Position numbers and translations under genes: made by a program
Notes under the pieces: generated by a model
Databases searched by the model: none
What the model saw: the letters and a program-made list of their open reading frames with translations, nothing else
Told to the model about the DNA's origin: nothing
Assembly: GCA_002346225.1 (NCBI GenBank)
Contig: DDYY01000099.1
Span: 13,966-62,826, forward strand
Direction of reading: 5' to 3'
Origin: Bacteroidetes bacterium UBA3022
Lineage (GTDB): Bacteria > Bacteroidota > Bacteroidia > Chitinophagales > BACL12
Length of the DNA stretch: 48,861 nucleotides
In this document: one piece after another, positions 33,052 through 41,704 of the stretch
Layout of the letters: the number at the start of each line of letters is the position of its first letter
How positions within the stretch are numbered: position 1 is the first letter of the stretch

Positions 33052-35550
33052 ATGCTGCGCCTGACATTTTTGCTCTCCCTGTTTTGTTTGTTTACTGCTA
33101 TTCATGCTCAGGTCATTTGTGACCCTTCTGGAAATATCATGATTTATTCCAACTACGAGGGCGGCAATCTGAATATTGATGTAGATGCGGATATTCCCGA
33201 TTTAAAAATTGGCATCAGCACCTATGAATTTACCAACGTTACCATCAGTGGCGCATTTGTCGATAACGTTACAGAAGTAGTGTTCGCCGGATTCAATGCA
33301 CCGTCCATCAGCGGTGTAGATCCTGCCATCGTTACCGAATATGCAGCTGCCATCGGCGATGTCGCTATCACCAGTGTGCTGGGAGATGATTTCTTCGGAA
33401 CACCCATCGTCAACTGCATGGTGGGCGCAGAAGGCTGCGGTGAAACTGCCGACGGCGGGGGCAATTCGTCTCCTCAGATTGTGCAGTTCTATCTTTCCTA
33501 TTTTGATGATGATGATGTGTTCTATGCCCACTACACCGACTATGGCACTTTCCCTGCCGGCGATTTTCTGCTGTCGGAAGGAGGGAACTGTTGCTTCTCC
33601 GATCCGCTGACAGAGCCCAATCCGATTTATGTTGAGCCTGCGGGTTATGATTTCTTCGGCATGGATACTGCACTGCTTTGCACAACCGATACAACGCTCG
33701 ATATTTCTTTCTACCCTGTAGTGTGGGGATTACCTGTTTGGAGCACCGGGGCTACCGGCTACAGTATTGACGTGGATGAACCGGGTGTATATTACTTTAC
33801 CGTAGGCGATTATTGCCATTATGGTTCCAACCTGCTGACCGATACCCTGATTATAGAACCCTGCAGCACGGTACTGGATACTAGTATTTGTGCCGGAGCG
33901 ACATTTACCTTGCCCGATGGCACTGTGGTGACGGATGCCGGTACGTATGAAGTCGTGCTTACGGCAGCCGATGGCAGCGACAGTCTTGTCGTCATCGAAC
34001 TCACCACCATCGCGCCGATAGCAGTTACGGTAGACGAAAACATATGCGAAGGTTCTACCTATGTTTTTCCCGATGGCAGTACCACTTTGGATGCCGGTAG
34101 TTACATCTTCACTTTTACCGCCGCCAGCGGATGCGATAGCATCGTTACCTACAATATCTCTCTGACCGATACAGCATTCGGTTCGCTTGATGCTACTTTC
34201 TGTCCGGGCAGTAGCTACACTTTTCCAGATGGTTCCACCACCACCGACGCGGGTGTGTACGATATCAACCTTACCTCTGTAGCCGGTTGCGATTCGCTGC
34301 TCACGGTCACATTGACCTTGTCGGATACTACTGAAGTGCTGGTAGCAGGACTGATTTGTTCGGGCGAAACCTACACACTGGAAGACGGTACCATAGTATC
34401 AGAGCCCGGCGTGTACGAAGCGCTGGTGTTTCCTCCGGATGAACCCTGTGTGACCCGCTTCATCACCACCCTGGAAGTAGTAGATACTGTGTTCGCTTTT
34501 GAAACGGCATCCTTCTGTCCGGGTGCTGCGTTCGATTTACCCGATGGTACTACCACCACCGATCCGGGTGTGTATACCTTCAACTATACCTCTGCTGCCG
34601 GCTGCGATTCCTTGCTCACCCTCACCCTGACGCTCACCGATACGGTGGAAGTGGCCGTAAGCGCTGTGATATGTGAAGGCGATAGCTATACCCTGGAAGA
34701 CGGCACCGTGGTGACTGCTGCAGGAGAATATGAAGTGCTGGTATTTCCTCCCGATGTAGCCTGCATCACGCGGTATATAACGGCACTGGCCGTAGAGGCT
34801 CCCGTAGAGATCACCATCGATACACCGCTCACCATTTGCGTGGAGGTGCCTTCTATCCCGCTGAATGCGGATCCTCCCGGGGGCGTATTCAGTGGTCCGG
34901 GCGTATCGGGTGCTACCTTCATTCCTGCCAATGCCGGCGTCGGCGGACCGCATGTAATCACCTATAGTTATACCAGTCCTGCAGGTTGCATAAGCAGCGC
35001 GACAACCACCTTCACCGTCACCGAAAACTATGCTGCTGCAAGCGCCGATGTGAACATCATAATCGGAGAATCGGTAGTGCTGAATGTATTTACAGAAGGC
35101 ACACCTGTCTGGAGTCCCGGGGAGAGTCTGAGTTGCACAGAGTGCTTCAATCCCGTCGCCACTCCTTCCTCCACCACCACCTATATCGTAACATCGATAG
35201 ATGAGGGGGGCTGCGTGGTGACCGATAACGTAACAGTATTTGTCAACACCGATCCTGACCTGGATTATTTTATACCCAACTCCTTTACACCCAACGGCGA
35301 TGGCGTGAATGATTTCTTCACTGCCTACGGTACTTCCATAGAAATCATAGAGCAATTTATAGTATATGATCGCTGGGGTGCCATTGTTTTTGAGCGCGAC
35401 ATGGTGGAGCCGGGAACCTTCCTCGCCGGTTGGGACGGAAGAAAAAATGGCGAGCTATTGCAACCCGGAGTGTATGCCTACACCCTGCAGTTGCGCTTCT
35501 TCGGCAACTTCCTGCGCACTGCCAGCGGCAACGTAACATTGATGCGCTAA
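33052..35550 (+). CDS. Secreted repeat protein, T9SS type B C-terminus
   Basis: An 832-residue exported protein. I choose ATG 33052, which begins a clean signal peptide (MLRLTFLLSLFCLFTAIHA); an ATG 18 nt upstream only adds a polar stretch. After an N-terminal region of about 270 residues come six tandem copies of the same Cys-containing repeat family as in the giant protein (CxGxxYTxPDG ... GCDS). Then an Ig-like segment (PPGGVFSGPGVSGATF) and the CHU_C type B sorting domain (PNSFTPNGDGVNDFF, IVYDRWGAIVF, GWDGRKNG, GNVTLMR). In repeats 1, 4 and 6 the GCDS motif is replaced (GSDS or PCVTRF-like). Probably a surface structural or adhesive protein. Confidence 0.85.
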   Translation: MLRLTFLLSLFCLFTAIHAQVICDPSGNIMIYSNYEGGNLNIDVDADIPDLKIGISTYEFTNVTISGAFVDNVTEVVFAGFNAPSISGVDPAIVTEYAAAIGDVAITSVLGDDFFGTPIVNCMVGAEGCGETADGGGNSSPQIVQFYLSYFDDDDVFYAHYTDYGTFPAGDFLLSEGGNCCFSDPLTEPNPIYVEPAGYDFFGMDTALLCTTDTTLDISFYPVVWGLPVWSTGATGYSIDVDEPGVYYFTVGDYCHYGSNLLTDTLIIEPCSTVLDTSICAGATFTLPDGTVVTDAGTYEVVLTAADGSDSLVVIELTTIAPIAVTVDENICEGSTYVFPDGSTTLDAGSYIFTFTAASGCDSIVTYNISLTDTAFGSLDATFCPGSSYTFPDGSTTTDAGVYDINLTSVAGCDSLLTVTLTLSDTTEVLVAGLICSGETYTLEDGTIVSEPGVYEALVFPPDEPCVTRFITTLEVVDTVFAFETASFCPGAAFDLPDGTTTTDPGVYTFNYTSAAGCDSLLTLTLTLTDTVEVAVSAVICEGDSYTLEDGTVVTAAGEYEVLVFPPDVACITRYITALAVEAPVEITIDTPLTICVEVPSIPLNADPPGGVFSGPGVSGATFIPANAGVGGPHVITYSYTSPAGCISSATTTFTVTENYAAASADVNIIIGESVVLNVFTEGTPVWSPGESLSCTECFNPVATPSSTTTYIVTSIDEGGCVVTDNVTVFVNTDPDLDYFIPNSFTPNGDGVNDFFTAYGTSIEIIEQFIVYDRWGAIVFERDMVEPGTFLAGWDGRKNGELLQPGVYAYTLQLRFFGNFLRTASGNVTLMR
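33871..34800 (+). repeat. Six tandem repeats of about 52 aa
   Basis: Six units averaging 155 bp. Units 3 and 5 (FCPGSSYTFPDG, FCPGAAFDLPDG) resemble each other, as do units 4 and 6 (LICSGETYTLEDG with VFPPDEPC, VICEGDSYTLEDG with VFPPDVAC). The FCPG codons of units 3 and 5 are 315 bp apart, so a two-unit block has duplicated. Confidence 0.85.
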
Positions 35551-35558
35551 ACTTCCCA

Positions 35559-35879
35559 TCATTCGACCGTGACGGCAGTGCCACTGGCGCATACCATCAG
35601 CATGCTGTTGCCTGAACCCAGCGATTCATAGTCCAGGTCAATGCCGATAATGGCGTTCGCACCCAGGGCCTGAGCATTTTCTTCCAGCTCCCGGAGAGCA
35701 ATGTCCTTAGCTTCTTTTAATACTTCTTCATACGAAGCTGTTCTTCCGCCCACAATATCGCGCAAGCCGGCGAACAGGTCCCGCACAATATTGGCACCAA
35801 TGATGGTTTCACTGGAAACGACACCATGGTAGCGCACAATTTTCTTGTTTTCGATGGAGTTGGTGGTGGTGAGAATCAT
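35559..35879 (-). CDS. YbjQ/UPF0145 family protein
   Basis: A 106-residue cytosolic protein of the YbjQ (DUF74, putative heavy-metal-binding) family. Family hallmarks: a conserved start (MILTTTNSIENKKIVRYHGVVSSETIIG), RDLFAGLRDIVGGRTASYE, and ANAIIGIDLDYESLG. Members form small pentameric rings; the biochemical role is not established. Near-complete family length. A TACTTTTA -7-like box lies about 15 nt before the start on the minus strand. It is convergent with the T9SS repeat gene (8-bp gap). Confidence 0.88.
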   Translation of the reverse strand: MILTTTNSIENKKIVRYHGVVSSETIIGANIVRDLFAGLRDIVGGRTASYEEVLKEAKDIALRELEENAQALGANAIIGIDLDYESLGSGNSMLMVCASGTAVTVE

Positions 35880-35893
35880 ATCTTGTTTTGCAG

Positions 35894-35901
35894 TAAAAGT
35901 A
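35894..35901 (-). promoter_or_regulatory. Putative -7 box for YbjQ-like gene
   Basis: Minus-strand TACTTTTA (seven of eight to TAnnTTTG), 14 nt before the start codon. No convincing -33 at the usual spacing. Confidence 0.35.
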
Positions 35902-36011
35902 CAACAGCCCGAAAATTCCGGTGGTTAAGAAGATGTTAAACCGTGGGATGCTGCGTAATGTCTGGCAGAATAAGGTGACGAAAAGAATGCAGCGCAATCA
36001 GCAGAGCGCTA

Positions 36012-36746
36012 TCACATCTTCACAAATCCTTCCCCGTTGTAGATGGGAATGATGTCGTACTTGTGGTTGCTCATACAGAACTTGATATCTTTCTCTATCC
36101 CCAGTTTCGACAGGCGTTTGAAATGCTGTGCCTGTTTCACCGAGCGCAACATATTGGCGCGGATGTAGCGGTACATCATTTTCGTGCTGAGGGTAGCATC
36201 GTCCAGAATCTGAAAATGGTCGCTCAAAGCCCGCACTACCGAACCGGCGTACAGGGCATCTTCCATATTGTAGTGATCTTTCCAGCCGGCACAGAAAAGA
36301 ATGGTATCGCGGTTTTCGGCTTTAATCCATTCCACTACACTTTCGAGGTTCAGGAACGAACCCGCCACAATGTTATGGGCTCCTTTCGACATCAGCACAC
36401 AGCGCGTACCGTTGGTCGTGGTATGTATGATTTCCTTGCCCTTCACATCCTCGCTCATGAATTCGTAAGGCGAATTGCCAAACTGAAAATGGGGAATTTT
36501 ATAACCGTCTCTTTCGCCGGCTACCAGGTAGCCTTTCGCCAGATAAGTTTCTGCTTCTTCCACCGTCTCTACCGGAATCATGCGCTTCACACCATGGTGC
36601 AGCGCCGCTGTTATGGTAGAGGTAGCACGAATGATATCGATAACAATGACATTCTTCTCCGCATAGTCAAACTGATACCACAGCGCAGGCGTGAGGCATA
36701 CCTCAATTACCGGATCTGTGTTGGTGGGTTTTCTCAGGATAGACAT
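36012..36746 (-). CDS. 2-phosphosulfolactate phosphatase-like (ComB)
   Basis: A 244-residue member of the ComB family of Mg-dependent phosphatases. Hallmarks: VIVIDIIRATSTITAALHHG near the N-terminus, LVAGERDGYKIPHFQFGNSP, and IIHTTTNGTRCV; the C-terminal part has FCAGWKDHYNMEDALYAG. In methanogens ComB dephosphorylates phosphosulfolactate in coenzyme M synthesis; in Bacteroidota no coenzyme M is made, so the substrate may be phosphosulfolactate in another sulfonate route or a different phosphate ester. It follows gcvT after 8 nt on the same strand, implying cotranscription. Confidence 0.85.
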   Translation of the reverse strand: MSILRKPTNTDPVIEVCLTPALWYQFDYAEKNVIVIDIIRATSTITAALHHGVKRMIPVETVEEAETYLAKGYLVAGERDGYKIPHFQFGNSPYEFMSEDVKGKEIIHTTTNGTRCVLMSKGAHNIVAGSFLNLESVVEWIKAENRDTILFCAGWKDHYNMEDALYAGSVVRALSDHFQILDDATLSTKMMYRYIRANMLRSVKQAQHFKRLSKLGIEKDIKFCMSNHKYDIIPIYNGEGFVKM

Positions 36747-36754
36747 GGATGCAA

Positions 36755-37840
36755 TTAAAGAAAGGGAATTTTTACTACCACTGCTTTAATAGCCTTATTT
36801 CGGATGTCAATATACACTTCTTTGCCCGGCTCTGCAAAATCGGCGGCCACATAACCCATACCAATGGCCTTCTGCAAGCTCGGCGATTGCGTGCCCGATG
36901 TAACCCTTCCTATCGTATTACCTTCCGCATCCTGAATAGCATAATCATGGCGCGGAATGCCTTTATCTACCATTTCAAAGCCCACCAGTTTTTGTTGTAA
37001 ACCGGCAGCTTTTTGCGCTTCAAAATGGGCCTTATTCACAAAATCATTGTCTTCGGCTTTCAGTTTGGTAATCCATCCAAGGCCAGCTTCCAGCGGACTG
37101 GTGGTATCATCAATGTCATTACCGTACAGACAAAATCCTTTTTCCAGGCGTAGCGTGTCGCGCGCACCCAAACCAATAGGCTGGATGTCGAAAGGCTTGC
37201 CTGCGGCAAAAATGGCATTCCAGATAGTTTCCGAATGTTCTTTCGGAAAGTACAGCTCAAACCCACCAGCGCCGGTATAACCCGTGGCGGAAATAATCAC
37301 ATTGCCCACGCCCGCCAGCGGATGTTTGGTAAACGTGTAATAGGCGATGGCAGATAAATCAATATCGGTAAGCGACTGCAACGCCTCTATCGCTTTAGGT
37401 CCCTGCACCGCCAGCAGCGTAGTCTGGTCGCTGATATTGTGCATCTCCACCCCTTCGGTGTTGTGGGCACTGATCCAGTTCCAGTCTTTCTCCATGTTCG
37501 ATGCATTCACCACCAGCATGTAGTTGTCATCTTCCAGGTGGTACACCAGCAAATCATCCACAATACCACCATCATTATTCGGCATGCACGAATACTGCGC
37601 CTTTCCGGGCGACAAGGCCCATACGTTATTGGTGGTTACCTTCTGAATCAAACGACCCGCTCCCGGACCTTTCAGAATAAATTCTCCCATATGGCTCACA
37701 TCAAAAACGCCCACGCCGTTGCGCACGGTATGGTGTTCGTTGTTGATACCACTGTAGGAAATGGGCATGTTATACCCGGCAAACTCCGCCATTTTGGCGC
37801 CCAGCTGCTCGTGAATGTGCGTTAACGCGGTGGATTTCAT
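36755..37840 (-). CDS. gcvT: Glycine cleavage system T protein (aminomethyltransferase)
   Basis: A 361-residue tetrahydrofolate-dependent aminomethyltransferase of the glycine cleavage system. Motifs: AEFAGYNMPISYSG, GVGVFDVSHMGEF (containing the conserved catalytic-region Asp), LVVNASNMEKDWNW, and SATGYTGAGGFELYF. Start at ATG 37840; the upstream codons extend into the -7 region and are unlikely to be coding. It is followed at once by ComB. GcvP and GcvH are not in the window. Confidence 0.95.
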   Translation of the reverse strand: MKSTALTHIHEQLGAKMAEFAGYNMPISYSGINNEHHTVRNGVGVFDVSHMGEFILKGPGAGRLIQKVTTNNVWALSPGKAQYSCMPNNDGGIVDDLLVYHLEDDNYMLVVNASNMEKDWNWISAHNTEGVEMHNISDQTTLLAVQGPKAIEALQSLTDIDLSAIAYYTFTKHPLAGVGNVIISATGYTGAGGFELYFPKEHSETIWNAIFAAGKPFDIQPIGLGARDTLRLEKGFCLYGNDIDDTTSPLEAGLGWITKLKAEDNDFVNKAHFEAQKAAGLQQKLVGFEMVDKGIPRHDYAIQDAEGNTIGRVTSGTQSPSLQKAIGMGYVAADFAEPGKEVYIDIRNKAIKAVVVKIPFL

Positions 37841-37858
37841 GTGTTGTCGATTGCGCCG

Positions 37859-37866
37859 CAAAACTA
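37859..37866 (-). promoter_or_regulatory. gcvT promoter -7 box
   Basis: Minus-strand TAGTTTTG exactly fits TAnnTTTG and lies 18 nt before the gcvT ATG. The short leader leaves no room for a glycine riboswitch. Confidence 0.55.
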
Positions 37867-37913
37867 AGGAATTTACCGTAAGCACACGGTTCTAAAGGTT
37901 AAGCGCTGCGCCT

Positions 37914-37921
37914 TACCTTTA
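37914..37921 (+). promoter_or_regulatory. lpxD promoter -7 box
   Basis: TACCTTTA (seven of eight to TAnnTTTG), 18 nt before the ATG. It sits divergently about 50 bp from the gcvT promoter. Confidence 0.45.
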
Positions 37922-37939
37922 CAGACAATACAACCCCTT

Positions 37940-38866
37940 ATGCGTTTACCAGAACCCATCACCCTTTCCGACCTGGCTAACTGGCTGGGTGTCAGCTATG
38001 CCGGTAATGCCGATGCACCCGTTACCGGTATCAACGAAATTCACAAGGTCGTTCCCGGCGACCTCACCTTTGTCGATTTTCATAAGTATTACGACAAGGC
38101 GCTCAACAGCGATGCCACCTTCATCATCATCAACAAGGAAGTACCCTGCCCCGAAGGCAAAGGCCTCCTGTTCAGCGACGACCCCTTCCGCGATTATGTG
38201 CGCCTTACGAAGCGCTTTCGCCCCGTAGAGCACAGCTTAACGCCCGTTGCCCCCGATGCGCAAATCGGCGCAGGAACAGTCCTCTATCCCGGTGTGTATA
38301 TCGGTCCCAACGTCACCATCGGCGAGAACTGTGTGCTCCATCCCAACGTAGTTGTTTACGGACATGCCGTTATAAGCAACAACGTTATTATCCATGCCAA
38401 TACCGTGCTCGGCTCCGATGCTTTCTACTATAAAAAACGCCAGCAGCCCGAAAGCTATTTCGACAAAATGCACACCTGTGGCAGGGTGGTAATAGAAGAC
38501 GATGTGGAAATAGGAGCAGCCTGCACCATCGACAGCGGTGTGAGTGGTGATACCGTTATCCGCAAGGGCAGCAAGCTCGACAACCATATCCACCTCGGCC
38601 ACGGCGTAGTACTCGGCGAGCGCACCCTCATAGCCGCCCAGGTAGGTATTGGCGGCAAAACCGTGGTGGGCAACGACTGTATTTTCTGGGGACAGGTGGG
38701 CATTTCCAAAACCCTCCACATCGGCGACAACGTCACCGTGCTGGCACAGAGCGGCGTAGGCAACGACCTCGAAAGCGGCAAGAGCTACTTCGGCTCACCC
38801 GCCATCGAAGCCCGCAAGGCATGGCGCGAAATGGCGCGACTGAAAAAGCTGGCAGCAGGCGAATAA
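37940..38866 (+). CDS. lpxD: UDP-3-O-acylglucosamine N-acyltransferase (LpxD-like)
   Basis: A 308-residue left-handed beta-helix acyltransferase. The N-terminal uridine-binding-type domain (PVTGINEIHKVVPGDLTFVD) is followed by hexapeptide repeats (VLYPGVYIGPNVTIGENCVL and onwards). H221 in HLGHGVVLG fits the catalytic His of LpxD. In lipid A synthesis it N-acylates UDP-3-O-acylglucosamine. It is somewhat shorter than the usual 340 residues and Bacteroidota often carry two LpxD-like proteins, so this could be a paralogue acting on another amino sugar. Confidence 0.85.
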   Translation: MRLPEPITLSDLANWLGVSYAGNADAPVTGINEIHKVVPGDLTFVDFHKYYDKALNSDATFIIINKEVPCPEGKGLLFSDDPFRDYVRLTKRFRPVEHSLTPVAPDAQIGAGTVLYPGVYIGPNVTIGENCVLHPNVVVYGHAVISNNVIIHANTVLGSDAFYYKKRQQPESYFDKMHTCGRVVIEDDVEIGAACTIDSGVSGDTVIRKGSKLDNHIHLGHGVVLGERTLIAAQVGIGGKTVVGNDCIFWGQVGISKTLHIGDNVTVLAQSGVGNDLESGKSYFGSPAIEARKAWREMARLKKLAAGE

Positions 38867-39028
38867 AGGCAGCAGGAAGGGGAGCAATATACAGGGTGCT
38901 ACCCAGCGGCCATCGTCCCGCTTTCCATTCCAAGGCCTTGCAGGCGCTTTCCATTGCAATCGGGGCTAATAAGTTACCGCGGCAGCTTCGGCGGAGGTAG
39001 GGCGGTGCTTACATAAGTAACGGCGCAT

Positions 39029-39036
39029 TAACTTTG
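39029..39036 (+). promoter_or_regulatory. -7 box at hydroxyacid dehydrogenase start, near-leaderless
   Basis: TAACTTTG exactly fits TAnnTTTG and ends 3 nt before ATG 39040. Confidence 0.55.
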
Positions 39037-39039
39037 GGC

Positions 39040-40191
39040 ATGCGCAAGCCCGATCAGCAACTCATGAATCGATATCCGGCCATCGCCGACCTGGAAGCAA
39101 AGGCCCGGCGGCGCCTCCCCAATGTGGCATGGGAGTACCTGCAATCGGGCACGGGTAACGACGGCGCCATGACGCGCAACAGGGAGCAACTGGAGAAAAT
39201 CACCTTCGCACCCCAGTTCATGCAGGGCAAGCTGCAGGTAGACCTCACCACTCAACTATTTGGAACGACGTACAACGCACCCTTTGGGATTGCACCCGTA
39301 GGACTCACCGGGCTCATCTGGCCGAAGGCAGAGCTCATACTCGCGCAAACGGCGAACACCTATGGCATCCCTTACAGCCTGAGCACCGTGGCTACGCAAA
39401 CCCCGGAGACCGTGGGTCCGTTGGTGGGAAACAGGGGCTGGTTCCAGCTCTATCCGCCAGCAGATGCAGCGATACTGAAAGACCTATTACAACGCGCCCG
39501 GGCTGCGGGCTTCACCACCCTGCTCATCACCGCCGATGTGCCGGCACCCGGCCGCCGGGAGAAGAGCAAGAAAGCAGGACTGACCATTCCCCCGAAAATT
39601 ACTCCCCGTCTGGCCTGGGAGGGCATCACCCACCCGCAGTGGCTGTGGGAAACACTGCGCGCCGGGCTCCCCCACCTCCGCACGGTGGCACCCTACAGCA
39701 CCGACAAAGACAGCAAGGCCATTGCCGAGTTTGCGCGCTTCCGCTTCCGCGGCGACCTCGACTGGGATTATATCAAGCATGTCCGCGACCTGTGGAGCGG
39801 CCCCATCATTCTCAAGGGTATATTGCACCCGCAGGATGCTTTGGACGCCATAGCCATTGGCATTGACGGCATCGGCGTCTCCAACCACGGCGGGCGACAG
39901 TTTGACGGCGCACCGGCTGCCATTGACGTCCTGCCCGACATGGCCAAGGCCGTTGATGACAAAGCCGCCCTTATCTTCGACAGCGGCATCCGCTCCGGTC
40001 TGGATATCATGCGCGCCCTATCGCTGGGTGCCGATTTTGTCCTCTGCGGAAAAGCCTTCATGTACGGCTGCGCCGCCCTGGGAAAACGCGGCGGCAATCA
40101 CACTGCCGACATCCTCATCGACGACCTCACCAACAACATGCAGCAACTCGGCGTACGCACCATCGCAGCCCTCCGCAACAGGCATAGGTAG
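39040..40191 (+). CDS. FMN-dependent alpha-hydroxy acid dehydrogenase
   Basis: A 383-residue flavoprotein of the L-lactate dehydrogenase/glycolate oxidase family. Motifs: NAPFGIAPVGLTGLIWP, WFQLYPP, LLITADVPAPGRRE, the proton-abstracting His283 in SNHGGRQFDGAPA, and the FMN phosphate loop FDSGIRSGLDIMRALSLGAD. It oxidises a 2-hydroxy acid such as L-lactate or glycolate to the keto acid; the natural substrate and electron acceptor cannot be read off. ATG 39040 follows the -7 box by 3 nt; the alternative ATG 39064 (MNRYPAIADL) would match the conserved N-terminus equally well and would leave a leader of about 20 nt. Confidence 0.9.
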   Translation: MRKPDQQLMNRYPAIADLEAKARRRLPNVAWEYLQSGTGNDGAMTRNREQLEKITFAPQFMQGKLQVDLTTQLFGTTYNAPFGIAPVGLTGLIWPKAELILAQTANTYGIPYSLSTVATQTPETVGPLVGNRGWFQLYPPADAAILKDLLQRARAAGFTTLLITADVPAPGRREKSKKAGLTIPPKITPRLAWEGITHPQWLWETLRAGLPHLRTVAPYSTDKDSKAIAEFARFRFRGDLDWDYIKHVRDLWSGPIILKGILHPQDALDAIAIGIDGIGVSNHGGRQFDGAPAAIDVLPDMAKAVDDKAALIFDSGIRSGLDIMRALSLGADFVLCGKAFMYGCAALGKRGGNHTADILIDDLTNNMQQLGVRTIAALRNRHR

Positions 40192-40373
40192 GGAGGGGGC
40201 TGATGTAAATGAAGCTGTTTTTAGACGTTTCGAATTACATCCTATCTGTGCTCCTTGGAGCAAAAAAAACGCAACTGAAAAAGGGTTATATTCGCTTTGG
40301 TAATCAATAGGGAAGGCTGGGAGGATGTTTTTTCGTATAAGAATAAGTTGTGCATAATTAGCAAAGACAAAAA
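40192..40373. other. Left flank of AT-rich islet
   Basis: A non-coding 182-bp transition where base composition drops from over half G+C to about a third. It holds a weak 4-5 bp hairpin (40250-40261) followed by eight A. No integrase, tRNA or flanking direct repeat is seen. Confidence 0.35.
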
Positions 40374-41270
40374 ATGGAATTACCAAAATATCATGAAACC
40401 TTTATACCTATATTGGAGATACTGAATTCAGTTGATTCTTTAACAAGTCGCGAATTAGCAACTAAGGTTCGTGACGTTTATTATTCTGCTTTGCCGAAAG
40501 AGTTGCTTGAACAACAAACCAGTACTGGGGCAAATGTTTTGCACGATAGAATTTTATGGGGTAAATCGTATCTAAAAATGGCCAAGTTTGTTTCATATCC
40601 TAGGCGTGGTTTAGTTCAGATAACTGAAAAGGGCAAGAAAAGATTAGAAACAGGACGTTTATCACTTCAAGACCTTCAAAATGATCAAGACTTTATAAAT
40701 CACAGAGAATCTGTAAAAAGCGAAAAAGAAAGCAATACGCTACACGATACTGTTAACGTTGAAAATGCCTCACCACAAGATTTAATAGATTCAGGTGTTA
40801 AAACAATTGAAACGGAAGTTAAGACGGAGCTCTTAGAAAAATTAAAGGAAATAGATCCTTATTATTTTGAGAAAGTAATCTTGATACTGCTTAAAAAAAT
40901 GGGTTACGGAGACTTTATAGAAACTTCAAAATCTGGTGACGGTGGAGTTGATGGAATAATCAATGAAGATAAACTAGGCTTAGAAAAGATATATACCCAA
41001 GCTAAGCGCTACAATGAAAATAAGGTTCGTGAAAAAGATATCAGGAATTTTATTGGTGCAATGAGTGGAGACACTAGTAAAGGAGTTTTTATAACAACAT
41101 CTACATTTGACGAATCTGCCATCAAAAAAGCGAGGGAAGCACACCACTCAATAATTCTAATTGATGGTGCAAAACTGTTTGATTTAATGCATCAGTATGA
41201 TGTCGGCGTTCAAGTGAAAACCGTTTATAAAGTTAAGGAGCTTGATAACGACTTTTTTGAAGAGGACTAA
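40374..41270 (+). CDS. Mrr-type restriction endonuclease (PD-(D/E)XK)
   Basis: A 298-residue protein. Residues 1-95 form a winged-helix Mrr N-terminal domain (SLTSRELATKVRDVYY, RRGLVQITEKGKKRLETG). A charged linker (about 96-155) leads to the nuclease domain: E166 (DPYYFEKVIL), D193 in SGDGGVDGII, then Q209-A-K211 (YTQAKRY), the PD-(D/E)XK core, and KGVFITTSTF. Relatives are type IV enzymes cutting DNA with foreign methylation. Composition is clearly different: the 60 bp at 40801 contain 19 G/C, against 34 of 60 at 39721 in the preceding gene. The HNH gene follows after 14 nt. Likely horizontally acquired defence. Confidence 0.9.
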   Translation: MELPKYHETFIPILEILNSVDSLTSRELATKVRDVYYSALPKELLEQQTSTGANVLHDRILWGKSYLKMAKFVSYPRRGLVQITEKGKKRLETGRLSLQDLQNDQDFINHRESVKSEKESNTLHDTVNVENASPQDLIDSGVKTIETEVKTELLEKLKEIDPYYFEKVILILLKKMGYGDFIETSKSGDGGVDGIINEDKLGLEKIYTQAKRYNENKVREKDIRNFIGAMSGDTSKGVFITTSTFDESAIKKAREAHHSIILIDGAKLFDLMHQYDVGVQVKTVYKVKELDNDFFEED

Positions 41271-41284
41271 TCATTTATTGTTTA

Positions 41285-41608
41285 ATGGCAAATCGCTGGG
41301 GGATACCAAAAGATGTAGAGGACTTGGTCAAGCAAAGAGATACCAATTGTGTTTATTGCGGACAAGAATTTTTAGACATTCCTGAATCAAGGAAACAAAA
41401 ACCATCATGGGAACATATTGTAAATGATATTCGCATTAATGGGACTGACAACATAGCACTTTGTTGTATGTCTTGTAATGCAAGTAAGGGAGCAAAACTT
41501 CTGGAAGATTGGCTTCTTTGCAATTATTGTAAAAGAAATAATATAAATGAAGACTCCGTGGCTCAAATAGTTAAAGAGGCGATTAAAAAACCGCCGAGAT
41601 TTAAATAA
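41285..41608 (+). CDS. HNH endonuclease
   Basis: A 107-residue single-domain HNH nuclease. The zinc-finger-type cysteines are C22/C25 (NCVYCG) and C61/C64 (CMSCNASKG); the HNH residues are H44 (SWEHIV), N56 (DNIALC) and N65. A third Cys pair (C79, C82: LCNYCK) near the C-terminus could hold structure. It starts 14 nt after the Mrr-type gene and shares its AT-rich composition, so the two probably moved and act together. Substrate unknown; a nicking or cutting partner in restriction is the inference. Confidence 0.88.
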   Translation: MANRWGIPKDVEDLVKQRDTNCVYCGQEFLDIPESRKQKPSWEHIVNDIRINGTDNIALCCMSCNASKGAKLLEDWLLCNYCKRNNINEDSVAQIVKEAIKKPPRFK

Positions 41609-41704
41609 CTATGCATAAAAACACCTACACTCAATACCTTACGGGATACTGCGCATAGCTAAAACGCTATCACCTACCCCCCCCAAACTTCACTCGCACA
41701 AATA

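Noticed and set aside
37841..37939. Glycine riboswitch upstream of gcvT
   Set aside because: The predicted leader is only about 10-15 nt and the whole gap is 99 bp shared with a divergent promoter.
40250..40268. Hairpin GCTCC-TT-GGAGC followed by eight A as a terminator
   Set aside because: The stem is 4-5 bp with a minimal loop, and the run is A and not T on the plus strand; on the minus strand the T-run would precede the hairpin.
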